Of a stretch of 64,000 nt of DNA, positions 35,385 to 45,960 are shown piece by piece. Every line of letters begins with the position of its first letter. The stretch's first letter is position 1. A program made the position numbers and the translations under genes. The DNA comes from Orientallactaga sibirica (lineage: Eukaryota > Chordata > Mammalia > Rodentia > Dipodidae): NCBI GenBank assembly GCA_036365145.1, contig JAEOAD010000048.1, positions 13,936,501-14,000,500 of the forward strand, given 5' to 3'. The notes under the pieces are model-generated. The model made no database searches, was not told the origin of the DNA, and saw only the letters and a program-made list of their open reading frames with translations.

Positions 35385-35590
35385 CTGGCTTTTTTTTTTT
35401 TTTTTTTTTTTCATGAGCCCCAGCGATTCTCCAGTCTCTGCTCCCCACAGGACTAGGCTTACAGACATTGTGGCCATGTCTAGCTGTTAATGTAGGTGTT
35501 GGGGATAGAAGTCAAGCAGTGTCTTGGGCCTCCTCAGGCCCCCATATGGCACAGGAAGTGCTCGTAACCGCTGAGCCATCTCTACAGTCC
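35385..35590 (-). mobile_element. Partial B4/ID-like SINE
   Basis: It ends 'gctgagccatctctacagtc', the complement of a B4-type head, after 'tggggatagaagtcaagcag'; poly-T at left. Confidence 0.5.
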
Positions 35591-36381
35591 TCATTTTAAA
35601 TTGTGATGAATCAGGTCAGCTCATCTTCCCATGGAAATGAATGAAAAATATTTGTTTCCTCAAATATTTATCAACATAGTATGCGATTAAACGTTTTTGA
35701 AACTTGCAAGAAAAAAATTCAAATTCTCTTACATTTTGTTAGGGAAGTTCTCTGGCATTTTGTCCCATGTAGTATCAATTTCATAATAAGACATGACTTA
35801 TAAGAGTGGCTTTTATCAAAGCCTTTTCTGAATACATGCAAGTATTGCTGTTTCTTGCTCTATCAATTATTTTTTGCAGCCTTCTTTCATCTTTTAATTT
35901 TTATCAGAATGTTGTTGGGATTATTTCTGCTTCACTTTGATCTCCACTGCCAGAGTGATTCGAATTCAAGAACAGAGGGAATGCATGCACACCAGTCCCA
36001 AGGGGATTGGACCATCCGCAAGGGCAGAGTCCTCCCCCCATTGCACACAAACTCCTTCTAATAACCTGATAACCAGCAGTCAATTCGTTTTCTTTTGGTC
36101 TCCCTTTCTTCAAATTCATCACTTTTCACAGAGGTTATATATTTCTGTCTTTATGTTTCTCACATTAGTTTCTATGCTTAGAAAATAGAAGTGAATAAAC
36201 ATTTTTAAAAGTCTCCTATAACTCCATTAACATTCCAGAAAAAGCAGTTTCATCGTTTTCTTTATAAAAAACAAACAGTCTCATAATATATTCTGCCTTG
36301 ATGATTTCCTATTTAAATAATCATAGACACTTGTGAATAAATCCATCTGCAGGCTTACCCACTTTCAAGGCTTTTGTTATA

Positions 36382-36385
<4 letters not shown>
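35591..36385. other. Unassigned AT-rich stretch
   Basis: No gene or repeat was recognised. Confidence 0.45.

Positions 36386-36386
<1 letters not shown>

Positions 36387-36452
<66 letters not shown>
36387..36452 (+). repeat. Compound (TA)n(GA)n microsatellite
   Basis: About 25 bases of TA are followed by about 40 bases of GA without interruption. Confidence 0.97.
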
Positions 36453-36454
<2 letters not shown>

Positions 36455-36835
36455 TTACTTTTCAGGATAATTTCTTCTATGAATCTTCTTAGAAAAAATG
36501 TGTTTATGATATCAAGGGTCTTCTTTATAAATATTACTTGAGTGTCTTCCTTAAACACATGAAATTGCCTAATTTCCTACACTACCACCAACACCTCAGT
36601 ACTACCATCCTCTTCAGTCTCAGTCAGTTCCATAGCAGGGAAAATACCACGTGTAATTTGTTTATTTGTGTCAATAATGATGGGAGCAATCCCATAAGTT
36701 GTTGGACACTGGCTTCACTTTTCTACGAATGTGCATTCCTCTCCTCTACCCACTTCTGCTACTGAGAATGGTTTATTTATGTGGTTTGTGTTTGATTTCT
36801 AAGAGCCCTGTACCTGAGAAAAATATGTATTTAAT
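36453..36835. other. Unassigned stretch
   Basis: Nothing was recognised. Confidence 0.4.
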
Positions 36836-36839
36836 TTAA

Positions 36840-37490
36840 TCAACTTGACTGGGACAAAGAATATCCAGAAATCTGGGTACACACACTTTCTGGGTAATTC
36901 TGTGAGGGTGTTTCTCAACAAAAGGTTAGCATTGAATCTCTAGGTTTCATCTAATCCCTTCAGGGCCTGACTACAAAGGATGGAGGTTGGACTGGCTCTC
37001 ATCTGACCACTTGACCAAGGGCCTTATCTTTTCTGCCATCAACGCGCTCCTGGATCTTGGCTCTTCAGAAGTGGACAGGTCCACCCTATTGGCTCTCTGG
37101 CTTTCAGGTCTTTATATTTTTAATTATTTATTTGCAAGCATAGAGAGACATACACAGAGAAACAGAGAAATATGAGAGGAGGGGAATGGGTGCTCCAGGG
37201 CATCTAGCTGCAAACGAGCTCCAGAAACATGGGCCACTTTGTGCATCTGGCTTTATGTGGGTACTGGGAAACTGAACCCGGGTGGTTAGGCTCTGCAAGC
37301 AAATGCCTTAAACTCCTGGCTTTCAGGTGTTTAAACTGCACCTTCCCAGGTCGCCAGTGTTCTGGCAGCATGTGGTAGGTCTTCTCAGTCCATAACTGTG
37401 TGAGCCAACATTGTATAAATGCCATTCTATATGTACCCTTTTGTTTATGACTCTCTGCATAACCTTGACTAACAAAGTAATAATCGCTAT
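36840..37490 (+). mobile_element. Old LTR-like repeat, split by SINE
   Basis: The block 36840-37108 ('ctgtgagggtgtttctcaac') and the block 37314-37490 ('taactgtgtgagccaacatt') read continuously once the SINE is removed. The family is uncertain (ERVL/MaLR-like). Confidence 0.4.
37109..37313 (-). mobile_element. tRNA-derived SINE with TSD
   Basis: CTGGCTTTCAGGT flanks the element, immediately before its T-rich tail and after its head. Confidence 0.85.
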
Positions 37491-37734
37491 CTATAAAGGA
37501 CATAAACGTGTCCTATTTTATCATTTGTCTTATAATTTTTATCACCTGTGGCAGTATTAAATTTTATCTGGTCTAAAAAAAAAGAAGAAGAACTTTTCCA
37601 TCCTTTTCACATAGACTGATCCTTTACTCTTTCCTTTTACGGTTCCTGTGAATGCTTTCATGATTGCAAAGAGCTTTCTGTGGCTAAGATTAAATAAACA
37701 CCGATAGTCTCTTCTCAGCTTTAATCGCTTTATT

Positions 37735-38760
37735 TTTGTCTGGTAGAATATGGAGAGCTCACTTCATCTTCCTGCTTATTCCACGTTCCGCACAAGAGCA
37801 TCCGCACCCTTGCTCTTCGGGGCTGCTACAGGGAATCTCGTCCAGTATCCACACAGTGTGGAGTGACCAGCTTCTGCATGTTTGGAGCAGCTGAACTCAG
37901 CTTCTTGTAGACATTCCGCAAACGGAGCATCCTGGGATGCTGAGATTCTGTGCTTGTCAACTTGTGATGCGTAGCAGCTTCAACAGGAGAACTCAAGCTA
38001 CATGAGTGACAAATACAACGCAGCTGAGCTATGTCCAGCACCTCTCATCGTGATGTACATCATCAGGGCTGTTCTAGCACAGGTCCATCCCCGACTCTCA
38101 CCTGTCCCGCTCTCATGACCTCCCACTGTCGTCTCCTGGATGACATCAACGGCACCAGCGCTGACATTCCAGCTACCTGTGATAGTAAACAAGGGCTCCC
38201 AGAAGAGCCACATGGCTAAGCACACATGAAGGACATTGGTGAAGATGGTGAAGGGTGCCCAAGAGATCTGGAAAGGTCTCTGCAATGAGACCTTGAGTTC
38301 CTTGGAGAAGCGAGCCAGCTCCAGACAGCAAGCACGTCTTTTCTCCTTCTCACGCCCTTTCAGAGCCACTTCTGAACATATAATAACAGCATCTCCATCA
38401 ACGATTGCTGCTTCCTGACCCTCTGCCTAATTAGCCAATTTCTGCAGGGAAACCATCAGGACAGGGTCCATCCATGTTCATTTGCCTTCATTAGCAAGCA
38501 AGCCTTTCTGGTGGCAGTATAAGTCTACCACGTTATCCCTAAATTTAGAGACGCACCTCATGGCTGGTGGCACCTGGGATGTGTTGGTATTTTTCGCTTC
38601 CTGATAAAGGGGCAGAGCCGATGGGTGTTGGACAGGTGACGGTTGTAGCTGTCTAGTGTGTCAGCTCCCTGCCACGCAGTTTCTAATACTCCGTGCCAGG
38701 AGCAAGAGCTGAGCCTCAGTTTCCTGTGTCAGTGGCTGTAGCAGAAGATCCTTGGTGGCT
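37735..38760 (-). pseudogene. Possible degenerate retrocopy of unidentified mRNA
   Basis: On the minus strand several open segments occur in succession but in different frames. One of 123 residues (38369-37998) starts MALKGREKEKRRACCLELAR. One near its 3' end (38041-37826) contains RMLRLRNVYKKLSSAAPN and ends in a stop. An AATAAA lies near 37730. The frame changes suggest a decayed coding sequence, but I do not recognise the parent and see no clear poly-A tail or target-site duplication. It may simply be unique sequence with chance ORFs. Confidence 0.2.
38625..38665 (+). repeat. Left arm of 41-bp inverted copy
   Basis: These 41 bases recur perfectly as the reverse complement at 39221-39261. 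Confidence 0.95.
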
Positions 38761-38794
38761 GCTCTCTTATCACAAATATGATCAAATATGATCA

Positions 38795-39010
38795 TCCCTC
38801 AGTGTCCACTGAGGACCTTTTCTAGGGCAAGTCTACATAATGACCTAGCATTTGCATAGGGTGTACAGACATCCTCTGTTATACCAGTTTAAGTCATTTC
38901 TGGATTATTTATCATATTTAACACCATGTAAGTGCTATGGGAATTGTTGTTATACTGTATTCCTTAGGGAATGATGACAAGAAAAAACTGCACATGTTCA
39001 ATGAAAACAA
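38795..39010 (-). mobile_element. MER2/Tigger-like DNA transposon fossil
   Basis: 'gttatactgtattccttagg' followed by 'gaatgatgacaagaaaaaac' and 'tgcacatgttcaatg' match the reverse of the MER2-type consensus, seen in the other orientation at 52905-53193. Confidence 0.65.
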
Positions 39011-39033
39011 GTCTAAAAAAATACTTGGGAGGG

Positions 39034-39224
39034 GGGCTGGAGAGATGACTTAGTGGTTAAGGTGCCTGCCTCCTAAGCCTAAGAACGCCGGTTCCAATCT
39101 CCAACGGTTCCAATCTCCAGGTCCCATGTTTAGCCAGAGGCAAAGTGACGCAAGGGTGCAATGCCGCACTTGACCACAAGGGGGCGCACGCATGTGGATT
39201 TCGTTCACAGCAGCTGAGACGCTG
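39034..39224 (+). mobile_element. tRNA SINE, duplicated B box, 3'-truncated
   Basis: Head 'ggggctggagagatgactta' and a doubled B box at 39089-39120. The body stops at 'gagacgctg', where the 41-bp inverted copy begins; the CT-rich region and tail are missing. Confidence 0.9.
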
Positions 39225-39261
39225 ACACACTAGACAGCTACAACCGTCACCTGTCCAACAC
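39221..39261 (-). repeat. Right arm of 41-bp inverted copy
   Basis: It is joined to the truncated SINE with a 4-base overlap (GCTG). Confidence 0.95.
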
Positions 39262-40093
39262 AAAGCCCCCACAAGGGGCAGCAGGAAGGGAGACAAAAAT
39301 CGTTGTGACCACAGCATTGTTCTTTCTGGGGGAAAAAAAAATCCATGCATCTTAACCATGTACCATGTATTAAGAAATTATATGAGGAAAAGAATTACAA
39401 AAGATCTCATTTCTGGCCCACAGAACTCCAGCATACAGAGAGCAAGGAAAGCACTCAAACCAGAGAAGGCACCATGGCCCGGTTAAAGAAATGCTCTCTG
39501 TGGAAAGGAAAGGGAATTGAGGGAGTTTCTCAGAATGTTTTCAAAGAAGTAACCTACTTAGCAATTTAGTGCCGAAACCTTCTTCTTAGAGACAACTTTG
39601 AATCAATGCACAAACAGACATCGACTAGGGCTCTGATCTGGAAAGCAGAGTGTCAGTACCTTACCTACACTGGAGGAAGGTCTTCACCAGGTCCTTGGGG
39701 AAGAATTAGACCTCAAAACCTACCACATATCTCAGCTGGTTGCATGTAGGTAGGGTTAAAATAACACACAGTTAATACGATGCCTTCCTTTTGATCATTC
39801 ACCTTTTCTCTGCCCACGCTGTCCTCACGGGTCTTGAATTGCCCCAACCTTATCTTTTAATTACCAGGGACAAACAAAGCTACAATGTAAACTCCCAGTT
39901 CTTTTCCTTCCAAAATTTCTTTGCACTTTTCCTCATGGCTGCTTGCTCTACTTGCCTCTTGGCATCCATTTCCTATTTGCTCCAAAAATTGCTCCATCTA
40001 CTATCCTCACATGGAATCACGTTCAGTCTCTCTCTCCACACTGGATCCTACTTAGGACATAAGTATTCATATGCATTAAAATTTTTTTTAAGG
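39262..40093. other. Unassigned stretch
   Basis: No gene or repeat was recognised. Confidence 0.4.
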
Positions 40094-40251
40094 GAGCCAA
40101 GTGTGGTGGAGCACACCTTTAATCCCAGCACTCGGGAGGCAGAGGTAGGAGGATCACTGTGAGTTCAAGGCCACCCTGAGACTACATAGTGACATCCAGG
40201 TCAGCCTGGGCTAGAGTAAGACCCTAGCTCAAACTCCCCACAAAAAAAAAA
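40094..40251 (+). mobile_element. B1 SINE
   Basis: Head 'gccaagtgtggtggagcaca', complete body, A9 tail. Confidence 0.92.
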
Positions 40252-40500
40252 TGGCTGGAGAGATGGCTCAGTGAAGATTGCTCAATGGTTAAGTTGCTTG
40301 CCTACAGAGCCTAATCATCCAGATTTAATTCCCCAGTACCCCCATAAAGCCAGATGCACAAATGGTGCATGTATCTGGAGTTCATTTGCAGTGGCTGGAG
40401 GCACTGGTGCATCCATTCTCCCCTATTTCCTTCTCTGTCTGTCTCTCTTCTCTCTGTCTCTCTCTGTTTGCAAATAAGTAAGTAAATATTTTTAATTAAA
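40252..40500 (+). mobile_element. tRNA-derived SINE with duplicated head segment
   Basis: The head contains 'gatggctcagtgaagattgc' then 'tcaatggttaag', a small repeat around the A box. Confidence 0.88.
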
Positions 40501-40526
40501 TGTTTTTTTTTTTTTTTTTTTTTTTG

Positions 40527-40695
40527 CCAGGTGTGGTGGCACACGCCTTTAATGCCAGCATTTGGGAGGCAGAAATAGGAGGATCACTGTGAGTTTGAGG
40601 CTGAAGCCTGAGACTACATAGTCAATTCCAAGTCAGTCTGAGCTAAAGTGAAACCCTACCTCAAAAAAGCAAACAAAAATAAATAAAATAAAATT
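40527..40695 (+). mobile_element. B1 SINE
   Basis: Preceded by a T run (40503-40527); head 'gccaggtgtggtggcacacg', AAATAAAATAAAA tail. Confidence 0.92.
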
Positions 40696-40843
40696 TTTGT
40701 AAAACCAAATGTAAAACAGCTTTCCCTGCTATTGCACTGAGTTGCTCAAATTCTTCTCTTTTCCTCCAGCAAACTTCTTGTCGCTGCTCACATTCTCTCC
40801 TTCATTTCCTCATCCCCTAGTAACTTGGGTTCTGCCTTTACAC

Positions 40844-41091
40844 CTTTTTTTTTTTTTTTTTGAGAGAGAGAAACAGAGAGATAGAGGAAGAGGCAGAGAG
40901 AGAGAGAATGGGCGTGCTAGCAGCCTCTCAGCTGCTGTTAACGAACTCCAGATACATGAGCCCCCTTGTGGGCAAGCACGGCATTGCGCCCTTGCATCAC
41001 TTGCATCTGGCTAAATGGGAGACATGGAGAATTGAACGGGTGTTCTTAGGCTTGGCAGGCAGGCACCTGAACCACTAAGCCGTCATCCAGC
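40844..41091 (-). mobile_element. tRNA-derived SINE with 17-bp TSD
   Basis: CTGCCTTTACACCTTTT is repeated exactly on both sides. Confidence 0.92.
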
Positions 41092-41665
41092 CCTGCCTTT
41101 ACACCTTTTATTTCACTTGCTTCCAAGCTATTCTGGAGCTTCCCTTTCCTCACACCTCCTTGTTTCAGTTTTCATTCTGAGCCAATGAGCCAAGATGACC
41201 AGAGTTAGGCAAACGGTCGGGGCAATTAAGTAATTTCCAAATTTATCATGGCCCTGCATTTTATAGAAAAAGTTGAGGCAGTGGAACCTCTAAGCTATTC
41301 TCATGTTGGTGTTTTGAAATTTCCTTCTCGCTACAACAAGGCAGAATAACAAAAGTAATGTCTACTCCGGTGAAGCATCCTTAATTTTAGCAGAACTAAG
41401 ATTTCTGATATCCAGTGTTCCCTCTCCACATGATTTATCATTGTCGCGTTTGTTTTCCTCCAACAGGGCTCTGATTATTGCTCATGTAAGGCCACAGTAG
41501 TTCCATATGCTGTACAGGAAACAGGTCAGAGAATCCCAGCTCTTGAAAGCCAAACACGGTCCATTCATTGAGTCTGATATCCTTCCCAAGCTCATACAAG
41601 TACCTGTGTTCCTCAGCTTTTCTTCGCTCTAAACAAATCCCTGAGACAAACAACTAAAGAAGGGA
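41092..41665. other. Unassigned stretch
   Basis: Nothing was recognised. Confidence 0.4.
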
Positions 41666-41666
41666 A

Positions 41667-41867
41667 AAGGAGGCGGACATAATGGCCTTCACCTACAATC
41701 CAGGCACGCAGGATATGGTGGTGAGTGAATAACGAGTTCAAGCCCACCCGAGCTACCTAGAGTAAGGTCCTATTTCAAAAAACCAAGGGGTGACGATGAA
41801 ACTCAATGGCAGAACACCTGGCTAGCATGCGTCAGGCTCTGAGTTTAGTCCCCAGAACCACAAAAAT
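41667..41867 (+). mobile_element. B1-ID composite SINE, old
   Basis: A diverged B1-like half ('gagttcaagcccacccgagc') is followed by an ID-like half ('agaacacctggctagcatgc'). Confidence 0.5.
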
Positions 41868-41879
41868 AGGCAAGGCAAG

Positions 41880-42060
41880 GCAGGTTTACCGGGGCTTAGG
41901 TTTCAGAGGTTTCCATCCACGGCTGCATGAGCATGTGAGAGCGGAAAGCTATTCACCTCATGACGACCACCCCACTTAAATCTAATCTTCCTAATCTTCT
42001 CCCAGCAGGTCTCACCTCCCAAGAGTGCCACAGGCTGGTGACAAAGTCTTTAACACACAG
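41880..42060. mobile_element. Possible MaLR-internal-like fragment
   Basis: 'ggctgcatgagcatgtgaga' and the later 'gtctcacctcccaagagtgc' resemble that class; weak. Confidence 0.25.
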
Positions 42061-42168
42061 GCCTTGGTAGACACTTACCCAAGCCATGGCAATATTTGAG
42101 ATTATTGAGGTTAAATTGACTCTCCCAAAGGTTATTCTGTTACCATAACGTGTAACTTGTTCACGTAT

Positions 42169-42173
<5 letters not shown>

Positions 42174-42206
<33 letters not shown>
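42174..42206 (+). repeat. (TG)n microsatellite
   Basis: A pure TG run of about 16 units. Confidence 0.97.
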
Positions 42207-42208
<2 letters not shown>

Positions 42209-42254
42209 GCCAGAGGTTGACAATGATTCTATATATCATTCTCTCTCTTATTTA

Positions 42255-42466
42255 TTTATTGAGGCAGGGTCTCTCACTGAACACAGAGCTCACCAATTCG
42301 GTTAGTTTAGCTAGCCAGCTTGCCTTGGGGACTCCTTCTGTGTCCCAACACTGGCATTACAGGTATGCACCCTCATGCCTAGCATTGATATGGGTTCTGG
42401 GGGTCAAACTCAGGTCCTTAGCAATGCACAGCAAGCTCCTCGACTGAGCCATTTCCCCAGTCACAT
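42255..42466 (-). mobile_element. B4 SINE (ID-B1 composite)
   Basis: 'gtctctcactgaacacagag' to 'gactgagccatttccccagt' is the complement of a full B4. Confidence 0.75.
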
Positions 42467-43335
42467 AACTTGTGTTTTGGATGAATGTTGTGCGTGAGAG
42501 TGTGGTCTACTTCTGATGTTAACTACTATTCCCATAGCTCAGGTTGTCCTTTCTTCAAAAGAATCTGAATGATAAAATATGGCACTTATAAACAAGCATA
42601 ACCTCTCGAAAGACAATGTGATTTCTAACAGTTTTCCCTACGTTATCTGAATCAAGGTAGATAAAGGTGGATTTGATGTTATTTTTTTCACTTAGAAGCA
42701 ATGCTAAGTAGCAGTGGGGAAAATCATGTTCCCTTTGAAAACGTGTGTGAAGAGAGGAAAGAGGAAGAAAAAGGACTGAATTTGTAGGAACTACTAGGAA
42801 AACGATCAGCAAGATTCAGTGAAAATGATTCTATTTTTTCCCCCATAAAGAATACTTTAAATTACTTAACTAAAGATTCCAGAGAACTAGATACTCAAAT
42901 CCACCATTCTATTTGTCTGACTTCCGCATTTCCAAGGGAAATTCAAAGCTTATTTTGTTTTCTCTTCTCATGCGTCTCTCTCCCCATCCGCCCAAAATGG
43001 ATTGAGATCCTCAACACAGTGAACTCCAGCACAATGGAAATTGGACTCTGGCTGAATGCAAAGCTGTATGAAGCTCTTTATGTACTGTAAAAGCTAGTGT
43101 CACTGTCTTTTTTTTTTTTTTTTCAGAAGATTCAGTGTGCAAAGCCACAGAAATAAAGTCACCTCCAGTTGTCAGTTCTATTTTAAGCAGAGGGCTTAAA
43201 TACCATCAGCTTATATTAATGTACAATGTATTAGTCATTTGCATAAATATGTCTCATTTAAAGAGAACCTAATTGAATGTATTTCCTTTTAAGCTAATAT
43301 GCTAAAGACCTGGCATAGCCCTCTTAAAAATTAAA
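42467..43335. other. Unassigned; repeat-free AT-rich 43000-43320
   Basis: No gene was recognised. 43140-43320 is AT-rich with homeodomain-like ATTA motifs and could be conserved noncoding DNA, but that needs alignment. Confidence 0.35.
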
Positions 43336-43339
43336 CCAT

Positions 43340-43500
43340 GGGCCAGGCACGCTGGTGCATGCCTTTAATCCCAGCACTCAGGAGGCAGAAGTAGGAGGAT
43401 TGCTATGAGTTCAAGGCCAGCCTGAGACTATATAGTGAATTCCAGGTCATCCTGGGCTAGAGTGAGACCCTACCTTGAAAAAACAAAACAAAAAAAAAAA
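43340..43500 (+). mobile_element. B1 SINE
   Basis: Head 'gggccaggcacgctggtgca', full body, A tail; AAAATTAAAMCA flanks. Confidence 0.92.
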
Positions 43501-43508
43501 TTAAAACA

Positions 43509-43708
43509 CGGCTGGAGAGATTGCTCAGCAGTTAAAGGCACTTGCTTACAAAGGCTAAAGGCCTAGGTTTAATTCCTCAGTACCTACACAAAGCCAAATG
43601 CACAAAATGGCACATGCACCTGGAATTTGCAGCAGCTAGGGGCCCTGACATACCTATTCTATCATTCTCTCTCTCTTTATAAATAAATAAAATTATTTTC
43701 AAAACAAT
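43509..43708 (+). mobile_element. tRNA-derived SINE with TSD
   Basis: Head 'ggctggagagattgctcagc'; AATTAAAACACG occurs on both sides. Confidence 0.9.
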
Positions 43709-43867
43709 TAAAACACGATTCTTCTTTCCTTCATAGTTTAAATATCAGAATAACCACAACCATAACCCAAAAGCAAGAGGAGTGCATGAAAATAGACACA
43801 GGTTTTTTTCAAGTGTCATAAATGTTACAAGTTTGAGTTTAACATTTAAAAGATATTGATCCTTTCT

Positions 43868-44322
43868 GTGCTGATAGCCCTCCTGCCAACATGGTGAACG
43901 TCCCCAAGCCTCGCCAGACTGCAAGAAGTACAGCAAGAACCAGCCCCACAACATGGCCCAGTCTCAGAAGGGACAGGACTCTGTACGGCCAGGGAAGGCG
44001 GCCTTCTGACAGGAGCCAGGGTGGCCTCAGTGGGCAGACAAACCTATATTCCAGAAAAGGGCAAAGGGCAAAACTACAAAGAATATTGTGGCGAGGCTTG
44101 ATTGCGTTGAGTCCAGCTACAGATCTTAGAGCATGCTGGCCATTAAGGGTTGCAGGCATTTTGAGCTGGGAGGAGATCAGAAGAGACAGGGCCAGCTGAT
44201 CTAGTTCTAAGCCAATTTTGCTATGAAGACAATCAAATGAGATCATACGCACTTGACTTGACTGCAGTTGGTCTTTCGGGAGAGAATAAAATAAAGACAT
44301 CAACACGTTAAAAAAAAAAAAA
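43868..44322 (+). pseudogene. Rpl36a: Processed pseudogene of ribosomal protein eL42
   Basis: An ATG at 43891 begins MVNVPKPRQT, matching the start of eL42 (RPL36A/RPL36AL), a small basic zinc-binding protein of the large ribosomal subunit. The match continues in pieces and in shifted frames: a stretch like DSLYAQGRR near 43980, GGQT near 44030, then segments corresponding to the family's C-terminal half up to about 44205. Small deletions shift the frame within the first dozen codons, so no functional protein is possible. There are no introns. A 5'UTR-like CT-rich leader precedes the ATG, AATAAA lies at 44285-44290, and a 13-base A tract ends the copy at 44322. These are hallmarks of L1-mediated retrocopying of the mRNA. 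A SINE follows directly from 44335. The parent could be Rpl36a or its own retrogene Rpl36al; I cannot tell which. Confidence 0.85.
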
Positions 44323-44334
44323 CAGTTATTATTG

Positions 44335-44580
44335 GGCCTGGAGAGATGGCTCAGTGGTTAAGCGCTTGCCTGTGAAGCCTAAGGACCCCAGTTTGAGGCT
44401 CAATTCCTCATGACCCACGTAAGCCAGATCCACAAGGTGGCACATGCATCTGGAGTTCATTTGCAGTGACTGGAAGCCCTGGAGTGCCCATTCTCTCACT
44501 ATCTGTCTGCCTCTTTCTCTCTCTGTTGCTCTCAAATAAATAAATAAAAAGTAAAAAATAAATAAATAAATAAACACGAT
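44335..44580 (+). mobile_element. tRNA-derived SINE
   Basis: Inserted just after the poly-A of the eL42 retrocopy; AAATAAATAAATAAA tail. Confidence 0.92.
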
Positions 44581-44869
44581 GCAAAATACCCCTGCTCAAA
44601 AAAAAATAGAATTAAAAAAAAGCTATTAATCATGTATTCTAGGGACAATTATAATGTGATGGAACTAAAATGGATGTTATTTCATGCTATCAGGACCACG
44701 TTCCTTATCTCCGCTGGACAGTGTTCATCTAACATGGCCATTTCTCCATCTGAGCTCTTGACCTCTTGACACTGAACTTTATTAAGTGCACAGTCAGAGA
44801 TAAAAATGTCCTCAGAAAAATTATTGTACCAAGCCATGTTCCAAGCATATATTTTATTTAATGCTCCCA

Positions 44870-45030
44870 CTAACCCTGCTGATGGTTTTTAAACCTAGCT
44901 TAATCATGATCAATATTATTTTAGAATAAGAAAACAAAGCTTGGTGAAATTAAGTGACTTGCCTAAAGTCACAGAGCTAGTCAATGCCACTGAGGGGACA
45001 GCTCAGAAACTTATCTCTAGAGCCAATGTC
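44870..45030 (+). mobile_element. MIR
   Basis: 'gaaattaagtgacttgccta' then 'aagtcacagagctag' is the MIR core. Confidence 0.75.
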
Positions 45031-45051
45031 TACTGTATCATATCAGCTCAT

Positions 45052-45268
45052 TTTAATAAAAATTAATATTTTATTTTGTATTGTGAGAGAGATAGAAAGA
45101 GAGAGAGAGAAAACGGGCACACCAAGACTTCTAGCCATTGCAAACGAACTCCAGAGGCATGCATCACTTTGTGCACTTTGTGACTTTAAGTGGGTACTAG
45201 GGAATCAAACCTGGGTCCTTTGGCTTTGCAGGCAAGTGACTTAGCCACTAAGCAATGTCTCCAGTCCT
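45052..45268 (-). mobile_element. tRNA-derived SINE
   Basis: Head complement 'ctaagcaatgtctccagtcc' at right. Confidence 0.88.
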
Positions 45269-45293
45269 AAATGTTTTAAAAAATATTTTTATG

Positions 45294-45520
45294 GGCTAGA
45301 GAGATGGTTTAGCTGTTGGGGCACTTGATTACAAAGCCCAAGGACCCATGTTTGGCTCTCTAGATCCTACATTAGCCAGACGCACAAAGGTGAGGCAAGC
45401 ACAAGGTCTCAGATGGCCACTAAGTGGCACAAGCATCTGGAGTTCAATTACAGTGGCTGAGGCCCTGACATGCCAATTCTCTCTATATATAAAATAAAAA
45501 AGTTAAAAAAATAAAATATA
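45294..45520 (+). mobile_element. tRNA-derived SINE, alternate middle segment
   Basis: The middle reads 'aggtgaggcaagcacaaggt' and then 'ccactaagtggcacaagcat', a subfamily also seen at 48567 and, inverted, at 46516 and 57716. Confidence 0.88.
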
Positions 45521-45521
45521 T

Positions 45522-45722
45522 ATTTTTTTATTACTAGAGAGAGTGAGAGAAAGAGTGAGTATGGGCATGCCAGGGCTTCTTGCCACTGCAAACAAACTCC
45601 AGATGCACATGGCACTTTATGCATCTGGTTCTAGGTGGGTACTGGGGAATCAAACCCAAGCCATTAGGCTTTGTATGCAAGTGCCTTTAATCACTACATC
45701 ACTGGGTTATCTTTCCAGGCCC
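45522..45722 (-). mobile_element. tRNA-derived SINE
   Basis: T-rich left end, diverged head complement at right. Confidence 0.85.
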
Positions 45723-45741
45723 TATATCATCTCTTTAAAAT

Positions 45742-45960
45742 GGGGCTGGAGAGATGGCTTAGCAGTTAAGGCACTTGCCTGCAAAGCCAAAGGACCCTGG
45801 TTTGATTCCCCAGGACCCACGTAAGCCAGATGCACAAGGGGGCGCATGCATCTGGAGTTCATTTGCGGTGGCTAGAAGACCTGGTGTGCCCATTTTTTTT
45901 TCTTTCTCTCTCTCTCTCTGCCTCTTTCTCTCTCTCAAATAAATAAATAGTAATAAAATA
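45742..45960 (+). mobile_element. tRNA-derived SINE, young-looking copy
   Basis: It is close to the apparent consensus from head to AAATAAATAAATAG tail. Confidence 0.93.

Noticed and set aside
36387..36452. CRISPR-like or other regular arrays
   Set aside because: The short regular repeats are microsatellites without spacers; the genome is a mammal's.
39262..39360. Extension of the 41-bp inverted copy into a longer duplicate
   Set aside because: Beyond 41 bases the two sides no longer align on either flank.
43839..44306. 155-codon minus-strand ORF
   Set aside because: Antisense shadow of the eL42 retrocopy.
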